This document shows positions 17,826 to 26,977 of a stretch of DNA of 64,000 nucleotides, piece by piece. How positions within the stretch are numbered: the first letter of the stretch is position 1; each line of letters opens with the position of its first letter. The DNA lies in the NCBI GenBank assembly GCA_002708925.1, contig PAPN01000055.1:1-64000 (forward strand). The letters are read 5' to 3'. The notes under the pieces are model-generated. The model was not told where the DNA came from and ran no database searches. It saw only the letters and a list, made by a program, of their open reading frames with translations. A program made the position numbers and the translations under genes. This stretch comes from Paracoccaceae bacterium. Lineage in GTDB: Bacteria; Pseudomonadota; Alphaproteobacteria; Rhodobacterales; Rhodobacteraceae.

Positions 17826-18815
17826 CTATCCGTTCAATAAGGCGTCCAGCTTGGCTCGCAGGGCTGGAATGTCAACCTCGGCGGGCGTTTTTCGCGTGGC
17901 AATGGCGGCGGCGGCGCGGCGCTGGCCTGCGGCATCCAGGGGGCCTGCGGCCTCGGCCACCTGACGCTTTTCGTCCAGCGACCCGTTGCAATGCAGCACC
18001 ACATCGCAACCCGCCGCGCGCGCGGCCGCGCTAAGCGAGCCCAGATCGCCACTCAGCGCCTTCATCGAGATGTCATCCGTCATGATCAGCCCGTCAAAGC
18101 CGATCTGGTCGCGGATCAGCCCCATCATTTTGGCTGAAATCGTCGCCGGTTGCGGGTCGATCTGTGTATAGACCAGATGCGCCGTCATCCCCATTGGCAG
18201 ATCGTTCAGCGCCTTGAAGGGGGCGAAATCAATACGGCTCAGTTCGGCGGGATCGGCATCCACATGCGGCAGCTCCAGATGGCTGTCGGCCACCGCGCGC
18301 CCATGGCCGGGGATATGTTTCAGAACCGGCAGAACGCCGCCATCCAGCAGACCATCCGCCACCGCACGGCCCAGGTCTGCCACGCTTTGGGCGTCGGTCC
18401 CATAGCAGCGGTTTTTCAGAAAAGGATGCGTGCTGTCCTGCGCCACATCCACCAACGGCGCGCAATTGCTGTCTATGCCAAGCTGTTGTAATTCATGCGC
18501 AATAATCCGGTAGCGCAGGTACATCGCCTGCGCCGCATTGCCCCCGGCGCGGGTGGCGTGCTCAAGCGGAGGCAACCATTCGGTCCAGTCCGGAGCGCGC
18601 AGGCGCTGCACCCGTCCGCCCTCTTGGTCGATGGTGATCGGAGCGGCGCGGCCCACGGCCTCGCGCAGATCGCCGCATAGGGCGCGGATCTGATCGGGAC
18701 TGTCCAGATTGCGCGCAAACAGGATGAAACCAAACGGGTCCGTATCGCGGAAAAACGCCTTTTCCTCGGCGCTCAGGCGCAGACCCAGCGGGTCCAGTAT
18801 GGTTGCGCCGCTCAC
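17826..18815 (-). CDS. nagZ: beta-N-acetylhexosaminidase (family GH3)
   Basis: NagZ removes GlcNAc from anhydro-muropeptides during peptidoglycan recycling in the cytoplasm. The 329-residue protein has the GH3 signatures IDQEGGRVQR (about 63-72), KHIPGHGRAVADSH (166-179, with the catalytic Asp-His loop) and MTDDISM (nucleophile Asp at 247 or 248). The start is a GTG at 18815: it overlaps the TGA of the SPOR gene in a GTGA arrangement. A longer frame to 19004 runs through that gene and is rejected. Confidence 0.93.
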   Translation of the reverse strand: MSGATILDPLGLRLSAEEKAFFRDTDPFGFILFARNLDSPDQIRALCGDLREAVGRAAPITIDQEGGRVQRLRAPDWTEWLPPLEHATRAGGNAAQAMYLRYRIIAHELQQLGIDSNCAPLVDVAQDSTHPFLKNRCYGTDAQSVADLGRAVADGLLDGGVLPVLKHIPGHGRAVADSHLELPHVDADPAELSRIDFAPFKALNDLPMGMTAHLVYTQIDPQPATISAKMMGLIRDQIGFDGLIMTDDISMKALSGDLGSLSAAARAAGCDVVLHCNGSLDEKRQVAEAAGPLDAAGQRRAAAAIATRKTPAEVDIPALRAKLDALLNG

Positions 18816-19708
18816 CGGGTTGTCACCGGGATACACTCGGCTTTTTCGGCCACCAGAGCCGAGCAGAACCGCCGCGCATCGTTGATGTCGCCAAAGCCAT
18901 GCGCGCGCAGGCGATAGAAGGTACGCCCGCCGCTTTCGGCCTTTTGGATCACGCGCTTTTTGTCTTCCATATAGTCCCCGAAACGCGCGAACAGACGGTC
19001 CCATTCCTTGCGGGCGATGGCGGCGTTTTCATAGGCGCCCAGCTGCGCCAGACGGGTGCCTGCGGGAATGCTGGCGGCGGCGACATCCAGCGACCCAGCC
19101 GTCGAAATCGCAGCCGGAGCCGCCACCGTGTTCAGCCCCTTAGGCCGGGAATGCGGACGCAAAGACCGCCCCAGACCGCCAATGACCTCGGACGTCGCGG
19201 GGGGCGCGGCATCGGGTGCGGCATCGGGCGCTTTGAGCGCGACAGGCTCGATCTGCTCCAGAGGCGCGGCGTCTTTGGTCAGGCTGGCAACCAGATCCTC
19301 GACCGACATGTTGCCGGGCTGAGCGGGCTGCGTGGTGGCCGCGGGCATGGCGGTGCCCAATGCGCCCTGCGCGACGTCCTCGGCCGTCAGATCCACGGGT
19401 TTGGGCGCCAGGATCAAGCGCTCGGCGGGGGGCTCGGCGCTGCCTTGGGCGGCCACCATATTCACGGCCAGCCCCTGATTGACAGCGGCGGCCCCGCCCG
19501 GTTCTTCGGGTTGGATCCGCATTGGGCCTTCGGCGGCGCGCACAACGGGAATGCCGCTTATGTCCCGCGTCGCCAGCTGATAGCCCCAAACCCCGACGCC
19601 AACGACCAGCGCCAGCGAAACCGCCGCACCTGTCCAATTCGCCAGGGTGCCGAATGCAATGGAAGTCTCAGGGGCACCGATGCCCCCGTTTGCCTGTATC
19701 TCCGCCAT
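18812..19708 (-). CDS. SPOR-domain membrane protein
   Basis: A 298-residue bitopic protein: a short cytoplasmic N-terminus, one membrane helix at about residues 26-47, a long Ala/Pro-rich periplasmic linker, and a C-terminal SPOR domain (about 215-295, with RLAQLGAYENAAIARKEWD and FYRLRAHGFGD). SPOR domains bind denuded peptidoglycan at the septum, so a role in cell division or wall remodelling is likely. It starts 81 bp after argS and overlaps nagZ by 4 bp, fitting the wall context. Confidence 0.9.
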   Translation of the reverse strand: MAEIQANGGIGAPETSIAFGTLANWTGAAVSLALVVGVGVWGYQLATRDISGIPVVRAAEGPMRIQPEEPGGAAAVNQGLAVNMVAAQGSAEPPAERLILAPKPVDLTAEDVAQGALGTAMPAATTQPAQPGNMSVEDLVASLTKDAAPLEQIEPVALKAPDAAPDAAPPATSEVIGGLGRSLRPHSRPKGLNTVAAPAAISTAGSLDVAAASIPAGTRLAQLGAYENAAIARKEWDRLFARFGDYMEDKKRVIQKAESGGRTFYRLRAHGFGDINDARRFCSALVAEKAECIPVTTR

Positions 19709-19789
19709 GTTCGCCTCTGTTCTTCGGGACGCGCGCGCCCGTCAGTCTGCTATGGTCGTCTGCTCTGCGACACCGGCGGATCTGTGCGT

Positions 19790-21535
19790 TTAGCGCATCT
19801 CTTCCGCCGGAGTTACGCCCAGAATACCAAGACCTGCGGAAATAACAATGGCAACGGCCCGCGCCAGCGCGATTTTCGCCTGGCTGGTGGCGGCGTCGCC
19901 CTCTTGCAGGAACCGCAGGGACATGTCGTCATTGCCGCGGTTCCACAGCGAATGGAAATCCGAGGCCAGCTCATAGAGGTAAAACGCCACGCGGTGCGGC
20001 TCATTCGTGCGGCCGGCGATTTCCACCAGGCGCGGCCATTCGGCCAGCTTCTTGGCGACGGTCAGCTCCGCCTCATGGGTCAGGCCGGACAGATCGGCGG
20101 CGGCCAGGGTGGCGTCGTCATGGTCAATGCCTGCCTCGGCCGCCTTACGCAGCACCGAGCACACCCGCGCGTGCGCATATTGCACATAGAAAACCGGGTT
20201 GTCCTTGGATTGCTCCAGCACCTTGTCGAAATCGAAATCCAGCGGTGCATCGTTCTTGCGGGTCAGCATGTGGAAGCGGGTGACATCGGCGCCCACCTGT
20301 TCCACCACATCGCGCAGCGTCACGAAAGTGCCCGCCCGTTTGGACATCTTGAACGGTTCGCCATTTTTGAACAGTTTCACCAGCTGGATCAGCTTGATGT
20401 CCAGCGGCACCCGGTTTTCCGACAGGGCCGCCACAGCCGCCTTCATCCGTTTGACATAGCCGCCATGATCGGCGCCGAACACGTCGATCAGCAGGTCAAA
20501 GCCGCGCTCGACCTTGGTATAGTGATAGGCAATGTCGGGGGCGAAATAGGTCCACGAGCCGTCCGATTTCATCACCGGGCGGTCCACGTCATCGCCGTAT
20601 TGCGTGGATTTGAACAGGGTCTGCTCGCGCGCTTCCCAGTCTTCGGGCAGTTTGCCCTTGGGCGGCTCCAACGTGCCCCGGTAGATCAGGCCAAGCCCCT
20701 TCAGCCGTTCCAGCGCGGCCTCGATCTGGCCGGTGCCATAGAGCGATTTTTCGCTGTAATAGGTGTCCATTTTCACACCCAGCGCGGCTAGATCGCCCCG
20801 GATCATTTCCATCATCGCTTCGGTCGCGAATTCGCGGATGTCCGCCAGCCAGACATCCTCGGGCTGGTTCAGCAGGCTGTCGCCGTATTTTTCCTTCAGC
20901 GCCTCGCCGACCGGGATCAGGTAATCGCCAGGATAGAGCCCCTCGGCAATCTCAGGCTCCAGCCCGTTGGCCTCGCGGTAGCGTTCATAGGCCGAGCGCG
21001 CCAGCACATTCACCTGCGCACCGCCGTCATTGATGTAATATTCGCGGGTTACGTCATAGCCGGCGTAATCCAGCAGGCTGGCCAGCGCATCGCCGAACAC
21101 CGCGCCGCGCGTGTGACCCACATGCATCGGCCCCGTCGGGTTGGCCGAGACATACTCTACATTCACCTTCTTGCCCTGCCCCAAATCCGAGCGCCCATAA
21201 GCCGTGCCCGCAGTCAGCGCAGTCTGGATGATGCCCTGCCACAGCGCCCCGTCCAGACGCATGTTCAAGAACCCCGGCCCGGCCACCTCGGCGCTGGAAA
21301 TGCGCGGGTCGGCCCGCAGGCGCTCGGCCAGTTTGTCGGCAATATCGCGCGGTTTCATCTTGGCCGGTTTGGCCAGCACCATCGCCGCATTGGTGGCCAT
21401 ATCCCCATGGGCCGCATCGCGCGGAGGCTCGACCGTCACGTTTTTGGTGTCCAGACCTTCGGGCAGCTCTCCGGCCTGGACCATCTGGGCCAGAGCGTCC
21501 AGCACCAGCGCGCGGATTTCGGTGAACAGGTTCAT
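19790..21535 (-). CDS. argS: arginyl-tRNA synthetase
   Basis: A 581-residue class I aminoacyl-tRNA synthetase. The HIGH-type motif is [10 protein letters not shown] and the KMSKS-type motif is FKMSKRAG. The N-terminal ~100 residues form the ArgRS-specific additional domain and the C-terminal ~130 the DALR anticodon-binding domain. The product charges tRNA-Arg. It lies 82 bp downstream of dgt in the same direction. Confidence 0.96.
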   Translation of the reverse strand: MNLFTEIRALVLDALAQMVQAGELPEGLDTKNVTVEPPRDAAHGDMATNAAMVLAKPAKMKPRDIADKLAERLRADPRISSAEVAGPGFLNMRLDGALWQGIIQTALTAGTAYGRSDLGQGKKVNVEYVSANPTGPMHVGHTRGAVFGDALASLLDYAGYDVTREYYINDGGAQVNVLARSAYERYREANGLEPEIAEGLYPGDYLIPVGEALKEKYGDSLLNQPEDVWLADIREFATEAMMEMIRGDLAALGVKMDTYYSEKSLYGTGQIEAALERLKGLGLIYRGTLEPPKGKLPEDWEAREQTLFKSTQYGDDVDRPVMKSDGSWTYFAPDIAYHYTKVERGFDLLIDVFGADHGGYVKRMKAAVAALSENRVPLDIKLIQLVKLFKNGEPFKMSKRAGTFVTLRDVVEQVGADVTRFHMLTRKNDAPLDFDFDKVLEQSKDNPVFYVQYAHARVCSVLRKAAEAGIDHDDATLAAADLSGLTHEAELTVAKKLAEWPRLVEIAGRTNEPHRVAFYLYELASDFHSLWNRGNDDMSLRFLQEGDAATSQAKIALARAVAIVISAGLGILGVTPAEEMR

Positions 21536-21617
21536 GGGGCATATTCCTTTCGGCTTGGCCGGTCAGCTAGGCCGGGGTTTACCACGCAAAGGCCAAAGGT
21601 CAACGCCCCAAACAGCG

Positions 21618-22805
21618 CTAACCGCCGCGCTGTTCGGGCGTGGCGCGCCGCCCGGCCGGAATGGCCTGCCGCCCGGTCAGCCGCTCGTGTTCCTGCAGCG
21701 CAAACCTGTCGGTCATCCCCGCGATATAATCCGACACGATCCGCGCCAGATCGGTATCCGCCTGCGCCTGCTGCACATCCTTGCGCCACTGACGGGGCAG
21801 AATATCGGGCTGCTGCATATAGATGGCGAACAGCTCGCGCACCACCTCGGTCACGTAGGATCGCACCTCGACCACCTCGGGCGCGCGATACATGCGGTGG
21901 AACAGAAACTCGCGGATGACCTTCAGATCCTCCCACAAAGGCTGTGAGAATTGCACCATCATCCGCCCCGCCGCCCGCACATCGGCAACGGAGTGCGGCC
22001 CCAGATCGGCCAGGTTCTGCTGCGTCACCGCAATCACATCCTCGACCAGAACCCCAAAGAACCGGCGCAACGCCTCGTGCCGGCGGCGATAGTAATTCAG
22101 CCCCGGATACAGCGCATCCACCTGGGCAAAACACCCGTCCAGAATGGGCATCTCGGCCAGCTCGTCGGTGGAAAACAGCTCGGCGCGCAGCCCGTCATGC
22201 AGATCGTGATTGTTATAGGCAATGTCATCGGACAAAGCCGCCACCTGCGCCTCGGCGCTGGCATGGGTGTGCAGCTCCAGATCGTGGCGCGCGTCATAAG
22301 CGGCCAAAGCCCAGGGAATATCCCCCGTCACCGGCCCGTTATGCTTGGCGATCCCTTCCAAGGTTTCCCAGGTCAGGTTCAGCCCATCCCATTCCGCGTA
22401 ATGCCGCTCCAACCCGGTGACGATCCGGATCGCCTGCGCGTTATGATCAAACCCGCCATAAGGGGCCATCAGCGCGGCCAGCGCATCCTCGCCCGTATGC
22501 CCAAAAGGCGTGTGCCCCAGATCATGCGCCAGCGCCACGGCCTCGGTCAGTTCCTGGTTCAGCCCCAAAGTGCCCGCAATCGTCCGCGCCACCTGCGCCA
22601 CCTCGATCGAATGGGTCAGCCGGGTGCGGAAATAATCGCCCTCGTGCTCAATAAAGACCTGAGTCTTATGCTTCAGCCGCCGAAACGCGCTGGCGTGAAT
22701 GATCCGGTCCCTATCACGCTGAAAACACGACCGAAACGCGCTCTCCTCTTCGGGATAAAGCCGCCCCCGGCTCTCAGCCGGGTCAGATGCGAAACACGCT
22801 GCCAT
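21618..22805 (-). CDS. dgt: deoxyguanosinetriphosphate triphosphohydrolase-like protein
   Basis: A 395-residue HD-domain phosphohydrolase of the dGTPase-like group, which splits dNTPs to nucleosides and triphosphate. The metal-binding histidines and aspartates are in RLTHSIEVAQ and ALAHDLGHTPFGHTGED, with a later DDIAYNNHD completing the HD site. The ATG at 22805 is preferred; the frame opens at 22904 but would then overlap iscA. It is divergent from iscA, with 83 bp between starts. Confidence 0.92.
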   Translation of the reverse strand: MAACFASDPAESRGRLYPEEESAFRSCFQRDRDRIIHASAFRRLKHKTQVFIEHEGDYFRTRLTHSIEVAQVARTIAGTLGLNQELTEAVALAHDLGHTPFGHTGEDALAALMAPYGGFDHNAQAIRIVTGLERHYAEWDGLNLTWETLEGIAKHNGPVTGDIPWALAAYDARHDLELHTHASAEAQVAALSDDIAYNNHDLHDGLRAELFSTDELAEMPILDGCFAQVDALYPGLNYYRRRHEALRRFFGVLVEDVIAVTQQNLADLGPHSVADVRAAGRMMVQFSQPLWEDLKVIREFLFHRMYRAPEVVEVRSYVTEVVRELFAIYMQQPDILPRQWRKDVQQAQADTDLARIVSDYIAGMTDRFALQEHERLTGRQAIPAGRRATPEQRGG

Positions 22806-22888
22806 ATGAACTGGTCCTTGTCGCCTGTCTTGGCCCCACATATATTGTATTGCACAGACCAAAGGAACCGCGTAGGAGCCCCAAACCC

Positions 22889-23212
22889 ATGCAATTGCCC
22901 CCAAAAGTGACCGATCGCGCCTTCGCCCGCCTCTCTGAAATCGGTGCGGGCACCCAGGGTCAGGCCCTCCGAGTCGCCGTCGAGGGCGGCGGCTGCTCCG
23001 GCTTCCAATATGACATCAAGCTCGACACCCCCGCCCAGGACGACCTGATCCTCGAAGGCAGCGGCGAAAAAGTCCTGATCGACAGCACCTCCCTACCCTT
23101 CCTGGCCGGCGCCACGATCGACTTCACCGAAGAACTGATCGGCGCGCGGTTCGTCATCGACAACCCCAACGCCACCGCCTCCTGCGGCTGCGGCACCTCT
23201 TTCTCGATCTGA
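22889..23212 (+). CDS. iron-sulfur cluster assembly / insertion protein (HesB/IscA/ErpA family)
   Basis: A 107-residue A-type Fe-S carrier. The three conserved ligands are visible: Cys36 in GGGCSGF and Cys99 and Cys101 in SCGCGTSF. These proteins receive clusters from a scaffold and deliver them to apo-enzymes. The ATG at 22889 follows TAGGAG; the frame open from 22787 would overlap dgt. The exact paralogue (ErpA-like versus IscA/SufA) is uncertain. No suf or isc genes are adjacent. Confidence 0.88.
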   Translation: MQLPPKVTDRAFARLSEIGAGTQGQALRVAVEGGGCSGFQYDIKLDTPAQDDLILEGSGEKVLIDSTSLPFLAGATIDFTEELIGARFVIDNPNATASCGCGTSFSI

Positions 23213-23250
23213 CCCCCCTTTCTTTGCTCTTGCAAATACTCAAATCCCCC
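23213..23250 (+). repeat. intergenic motif with CAAATACTCAA core, copy 1
   Basis: Directly after the iscA stop lies a C-run, a TTTCTTT tract and GCAAATACTCAAATCCC. A closely similar arrangement occurs at 61683-61720. Possibly a family of short intergenic repeats; no hairpin is evident. Confidence 0.4.
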
Positions 23251-23331
23251 GCGCGCCCCAGGCGCGCCACTCTGCTCTTGCGCGCTCCCTTGTGAACGGG
23301 CCATACATCCCCAAACAGAACGGAGAGCCCC

Positions 23332-24138
23332 ATGAAAATCGCCACCTTCAACATCAACGGCATCAAGGCCCGCGTGAAGGCGCTCAGCGATTGGCTGGAG
23401 GAAACCCAGCCCGACGTCGCCCTGCTTCAGGAAATCAAATCGGTCGATGAAAACTTCCCCCGCGAACTGTTCGAGGACATGGGCTACAATGTCGAAACCC
23501 ATGGCCAGAAAAGCTTCAACGGCGTGGCGATCCTGTCCAAACTCCCGCTCGAAGATGTCACCCGCGGCCTGCCCGGCGATGACAGCGACGAACAGGCCCG
23601 CTGGATCGAGGCCACGGTAGTCGGCAAAACCGCGATCCGCATCTGCGGGCTCTATCTGCCCAATGGAAACCCGGTCGAGCTGAGCGCCGACGGCACCCCC
23701 GTGCCCGGTGGCAAATACGCCTATAAACTGGCCTGGATGGAGCGCCTGAAGGCCCGCGCCCAGGCCCTGCTGGCCGATGAAATGCCCGCGCTCATGGCCG
23801 GGGATTACAACATCATCCCCCAGGCCGAAGACGCCAAAACCCCCGAGGCCTGGCGCGAAGACGCGCTGTTTCGCCCCGAAAGCCGCGCCGCCTTTCGCCG
23901 GATCGTGAACCTTGGCTTTACCGAGGCCTTCCGCGCCCGCACCCAGGGGCCGGGTCACTACTCGTTCTGGGATTATCAGGCCGGCGCCTGGAACAAGGAT
24001 AGCGGCATCCGCATTGATCATTTCCTGCTGACCCCGCAATGCGCGGACCTGCTGCTGGACTGTAAGATCGACCGGGCCATCCGCGGCCGCGAAAAACCCT
24101 CGGATCACGTGCCCGTCTGGGTCGAGCTGGACGCCTAA
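23332..24138 (+). CDS. xthA: exodeoxyribonuclease III
   Basis: A 268-residue exonuclease/endonuclease/phosphatase-fold enzyme acting as AP endonuclease and 3'-5' exonuclease in base-excision repair. Visible catalytic motifs are FNINGIKAR (about 7-15), the metal-binding Glu34 in LLQEIK, the AGDYNI segment and the C-terminal SDHVPVWVEL histidine. Length matches E. coli XthA. Its last 4 bp overlap the end of the convergent FAD monooxygenase gene. Confidence 0.94.
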   Translation: MKIATFNINGIKARVKALSDWLEETQPDVALLQEIKSVDENFPRELFEDMGYNVETHGQKSFNGVAILSKLPLEDVTRGLPGDDSDEQARWIEATVVGKTAIRICGLYLPNGNPVELSADGTPVPGGKYAYKLAWMERLKARAQALLADEMPALMAGDYNIIPQAEDAKTPEAWREDALFRPESRAAFRRIVNLGFTEAFRARTQGPGHYSFWDYQAGAWNKDSGIRIDHFLLTPQCADLLLDCKIDRAIRGREKPSDHVPVWVELDA

Positions 24139-25292
24139 GCGCTGCGGCGCGTCTCATCGTGCAGGTATAGCCAGTCGAACTGGTGCATCATCCGCCCCGG
24201 CGCGAACACGCCCCCCAGCCGCAGCGCCGTATGCGCGGCAAAGCGCAGCGGGCCAAATCCCAGATGGTATTTCCAGGCATTGCCCGAGGCCGCGTTGATC
24301 ACACGTGTGACCCGCGCATGACGCCGCAGCTGATACGCGGCCAGCGCGGCGGCCGGGCTATCAGAGGCTGACAGCTCCTCGGCCAGCGCCCAGGCATCCT
24401 CCAGCGCCATCGAGGCCCCCTGCGCCAGAAACGGCAGGGTCGGATGGGCCGCATCGCCCAGAATGGCTGTGTTTTGCCCGTGCCAGACCCTGGCCACCGG
24501 GTGACGGAACAGCCCCCACAGACGCACCTGCTGCACCTGCGCCAGCATGTCCTGTACCTCGGGGCCGAAATCGGCGAAGGCGGCGCGCAGATTGTCCGGG
24601 GTGTCGGCGTGGTTCCAGCCTTCCTCGACCCAATCGGTGCGCTCCTGCACCGCGACGAGATTCACCTCGGTCCCGCCGCGCAGAGGATAGCTGACCACAT
24701 GCCGCCCCGGCCCCATATGCACCCGCGCCACAGGCGGCAGATCCAGCGTATTGGGGATCACCGCGCGCCAGGCAACCTGCCGGGTAAAGAACGGTTTGTC
24801 CTGCCCGTTCAGCGCCAGCCGGGTTTTCGAATGCAGCCCGTCCGCACCGATCACCAGATCGGGCGTCAGCTCGGATCCGTTGGCCAGCTTGATCACCGGA
24901 GGCGCGCCGGGAATGACCGCGGACACCTGCTGAAGCAGGCGGATTTTCACCCCGGCCTCGCGTGCGCCCCTGGCCAGCAGATCAATCAGATCGGCCCGGT
25001 GCACGAAAAAGTAGTTTCGATTCTGCAACCGGGTCAGATCCAGCCGGACGATCTGCCCCTTGCGATAATCGCGCAGGCTGACGGCCTGGGCCTGCACCGC
25101 GGGGGCGGCCAGATCGGCCCCCAGTCCCAGCGCGTCCAGCACCGCATAGCCATTGGGGCTGATCTGCAAACCGGCGCCCACCTCGGTGATCTCGCAGGCC
25201 TGCTCCAGCACCGTGACCGAGGCCCCCCGCATCGCCAGCGCACGCGCGGCGGCCAATCCGCCGATGCCGCCGCCGATCACGGCAATCTTCAT
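24135..25292 (-). CDS. FAD-dependent monooxygenase (salicylate hydroxylase / UbiH-like)
   Basis: A 385-residue class A flavoprotein monooxygenase. The Rossmann motif GGGIGG is at residues 7-12, the middle has VIGADGLHSKTR (the DG motif) and the C-terminal part has LGDAAHPTLPFLAQGASMALEDA (second FAD motif, cited here in two overlapping parts). It would hydroxylate an aromatic compound using NAD(P)H and O2; 3-hydroxybenzoate- or salicylate-type substrates are suggested by overall family only. An alternative ATG at 25307 adds five residues. No aromatic-degradation genes are adjacent. Confidence 0.85.
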   Translation of the reverse strand: MKIAVIGGGIGGLAAARALAMRGASVTVLEQACEITEVGAGLQISPNGYAVLDALGLGADLAAPAVQAQAVSLRDYRKGQIVRLDLTRLQNRNYFFVHRADLIDLLARGAREAGVKIRLLQQVSAVIPGAPPVIKLANGSELTPDLVIGADGLHSKTRLALNGQDKPFFTRQVAWRAVIPNTLDLPPVARVHMGPGRHVVSYPLRGGTEVNLVAVQERTDWVEEGWNHADTPDNLRAAFADFGPEVQDMLAQVQQVRLWGLFRHPVARVWHGQNTAILGDAAHPTLPFLAQGASMALEDAWALAEELSASDSPAAALAAYQLRRHARVTRVINAASGNAWKYHLGFGPLRFAAHTALRLGGVFAPGRMMHQFDWLYLHDETRRSA

Positions 25293-25325
25293 TCCCAATA
25301 GGTGCATATCTGTCCCTTGAAACAC

Positions 25326-25357
25326 AAAAGCGCCGAAGGCCAGCCCCCGGCGCTTTT
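25326..25357 (-). terminator. probable terminator downstream of dksA
   Basis: A perfect 10-bp inverted repeat AAAAGCGCCG / CGGCGCTTTT with a 12-nt loop lies 80 bp after the dksA stop and just before the monooxygenase start. The T-run is inside the stem on either strand. Confidence 0.6.
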
Positions 25358-25388
25358 GAATCCTTTAACTTGTCCGGACCTAGCTTGG

Positions 25389-25429
25389 CCAGACCCGGAT
25401 CCCAGACCCCGAATCCCAGACCCCGGATC
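25389..25429. repeat. three tandem copies of a 13-14 bp unit
   Basis: Three consecutive units of CCAGACCC(C)GGATC or close variants occupy 25389-25401, 25402-25415 and 25416-25429, immediately before the 3' end of dksA. Consistent with slippage in non-coding DNA. Confidence 0.7.
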
Positions 25430-25437
25430 CGCCGGGA

Positions 25438-25860
25438 TCAATCGTCGCGATGGACCTTTTCGCGCCGCTCGTGGCGTTCCTGGGCCTCAAGGCTCATGGT
25501 CGCGATCGGGCGCGCATCCAGCCGCTTGAGGCTGATCGGCTCGCCGGTGACCTCGCAATAGCCATACTCGCCCTCGTCGATCCGGCGCAGGGCCGCGTCG
25601 ATCTTCGAGACCAGCTTGCGCTGACGATCACGGGTGCGCAATTCCAGCGCGCGGTCGGTTTCCTCGCTTGCGCGGTCGGCAATGTCGGGGATGTTGCGCG
25701 TGCTGTCCTGCAAGCCTTCAATCGTGTCGCGGCTATCGGCCAAAAGTTCGTTTTTCCAAGCATGGAGCTTGCGCCGGAAATATTCCAGCTGGCGTTCATT
25801 CATGAACGGTTCGTCTTCTGCCGGACGGTAATCATCGGCAAGAATTGTTTCCGCCTTCAT
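25438..25860 (-). CDS. dksA: RNA polymerase-binding transcription factor DksA
   Basis: A 140-residue DksA/TraR protein: an N-terminal coiled coil (MNERQLEYFRRKL onward) that enters the RNA polymerase secondary channel, then a zinc-finger-like C-terminal domain. That domain keeps GYCEVTGEPIS but lacks the other three cysteines, so it is a cysteine-poor DksA, a form known in alphaproteobacteria. DksA works with ppGpp in stringent control. The ATG at 25860 follows GAGGGAAG; an in-frame ATG at 25911 also follows a strong GGGAGGG and would add 17 acidic residues. Confidence 0.88.
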   Translation of the reverse strand: MKAETILADDYRPAEDEPFMNERQLEYFRRKLHAWKNELLADSRDTIEGLQDSTRNIPDIADRASEETDRALELRTRDRQRKLVSKIDAALRRIDEGEYGYCEVTGEPISLKRLDARPIATMSLEAQERHERREKVHRDD

Positions 25861-26043
25861 TTCACTTCCCTCATCAAGGTCCATCTCAGTCAAGGCATTC
25901 TCTTCTGACATATATGGTACCCTCCCGACGCCGGATTTAACGCAAGACATGTTGCTTGTCACTACCCTTAAACGCCACACATTGCGGCTCACATCTGTTC
26001 ACGCTACTGTGCGCCTCGAACAGGGCAGAAGGGTGATTAAATC

Positions 26044-26889
26044 ATGAAATTTCAGGGTACAGACGCGTATGTGGCCACCGACGATCTGAAGGTGGCGGTC
26101 AATGCCGCGGTCACGCTGGAACGGCCGCTGCTGGTCAAGGGCGAGCCTGGCACGGGCAAGACCGAACTGGCCAAACAGGTGGCCAGCGCGCTGGGTCTGG
26201 AAATCATCGAGTGGAACATCAAGTCCACCACCAAGGCGCAGCAGGGCCTGTATGAATACGATGCGGTCAGCCGCCTGCGCGACAGCCAACTGGGCGAAGA
26301 GCGCGTCCATGACGTGAAAAACTACATCAAGAAGGGTAAGCTGTGGCAGGCCTTTGAGGCCGGCAAGAAAGTCGTGCTGCTGATTGACGAGGTCGATAAG
26401 GCCGATATCGAATTTCCGAACGATCTGCTTCAGGAACTCGATAAGATGGAGTTCCACGTCTATGAAACAGGCGAGACCATCCGCGCAGCGCAGCGCCCGA
26501 TCGTGATCATCACCTCGAACAATGAAAAGGAACTGCCCGACGCTTTCCTGCGGCGCTGTTTCTTTCACTACATCCGCTTCCCCGAACCCGAAGTGATGAA
26601 ACAGATCGTCGAGGTCCACCACCCCGACATCAAGCAGAAACTGCTGACCACCGCGCTGACGCAATTCTACGAAATCCGCGAGACCTCGGGGCTGAAGAAG
26701 AAACCCTCGACCTCTGAAGTTCTGGACTGGCTGAAACTGCTGCTGGCCGAGGACATGACCCCCGAGGATCTGAAACGCGACGGCGCCAATGCCCTGCCCA
26801 AACTGCACGGCGCGCTGCTGAAAAACGAACAGGATGTGCACCTGTTCGAACGTCTGGCCTTTATGGCGCGCAATCAGCAGCGCCGGTAA
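26044..26889 (+). CDS. MoxR-type AAA ATPase
   Basis: A 281-residue AAA+ ATPase of the MoxR group. Walker A GEPGTGKT is at 33-40, Walker B VVLLIDEVDKAD at about 112-123, sensor 1 TSNNEKELPDAF and an arginine-finger region LRRCFFHYI follow. MoxR ATPases act as chaperones with VWA-domain partners to mature or activate enzyme complexes. Such a partner is encoded three genes downstream at 28525. The start has AGAAGGG upstream. It is followed by an 88-bp gap holding a strong stem-loop, then a lipoprotein gene. Confidence 0.9.
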   Translation: MKFQGTDAYVATDDLKVAVNAAVTLERPLLVKGEPGTGKTELAKQVASALGLEIIEWNIKSTTKAQQGLYEYDAVSRLRDSQLGEERVHDVKNYIKKGKLWQAFEAGKKVVLLIDEVDKADIEFPNDLLQELDKMEFHVYETGETIRAAQRPIVIITSNNEKELPDAFLRRCFFHYIRFPEPEVMKQIVEVHHPDIKQKLLTTALTQFYEIRETSGLKKKPSTSEVLDWLKLLLAEDMTPEDLKRDGANALPKLHGALLKNEQDVHLFERLAFMARNQQRR

Positions 26890-26925
26890 GCTTTTGCCGG
26901 CAAGCTTTTCGCCGCAAACGCGTAT

Positions 26926-26952
26926 GCCGGAACAAAACCCCATTGTTCCGGC
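26926..26952. other. intercistronic stem-loop between the MoxR and lipoprotein genes
   Basis: A perfect 10-bp stem GCCGGAACAA / TTGTTCCGGC with a 7-nt loop. It lacks a T-run, so a role in mRNA processing or stability is more likely than termination. Just before it are two imperfect copies of AAGCTTTTGCCGGC (from 26889). Confidence 0.55.
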
Positions 26953-26977
26953 GCGCCGACACGGGCAGGATAGGCGC

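Noticed and set aside
18803-20791. A 662-codon plus-strand open frame
   Set aside because: It lies opposite the SPOR protein and argS genes and has the Arg/Gln/His-rich composition of antisense frames.
22960-24108. A 382-codon minus-strand frame opposite iscA and xthA
   Set aside because: XthA catalytic motifs are clear on the plus strand; the minus-strand product matches no family.
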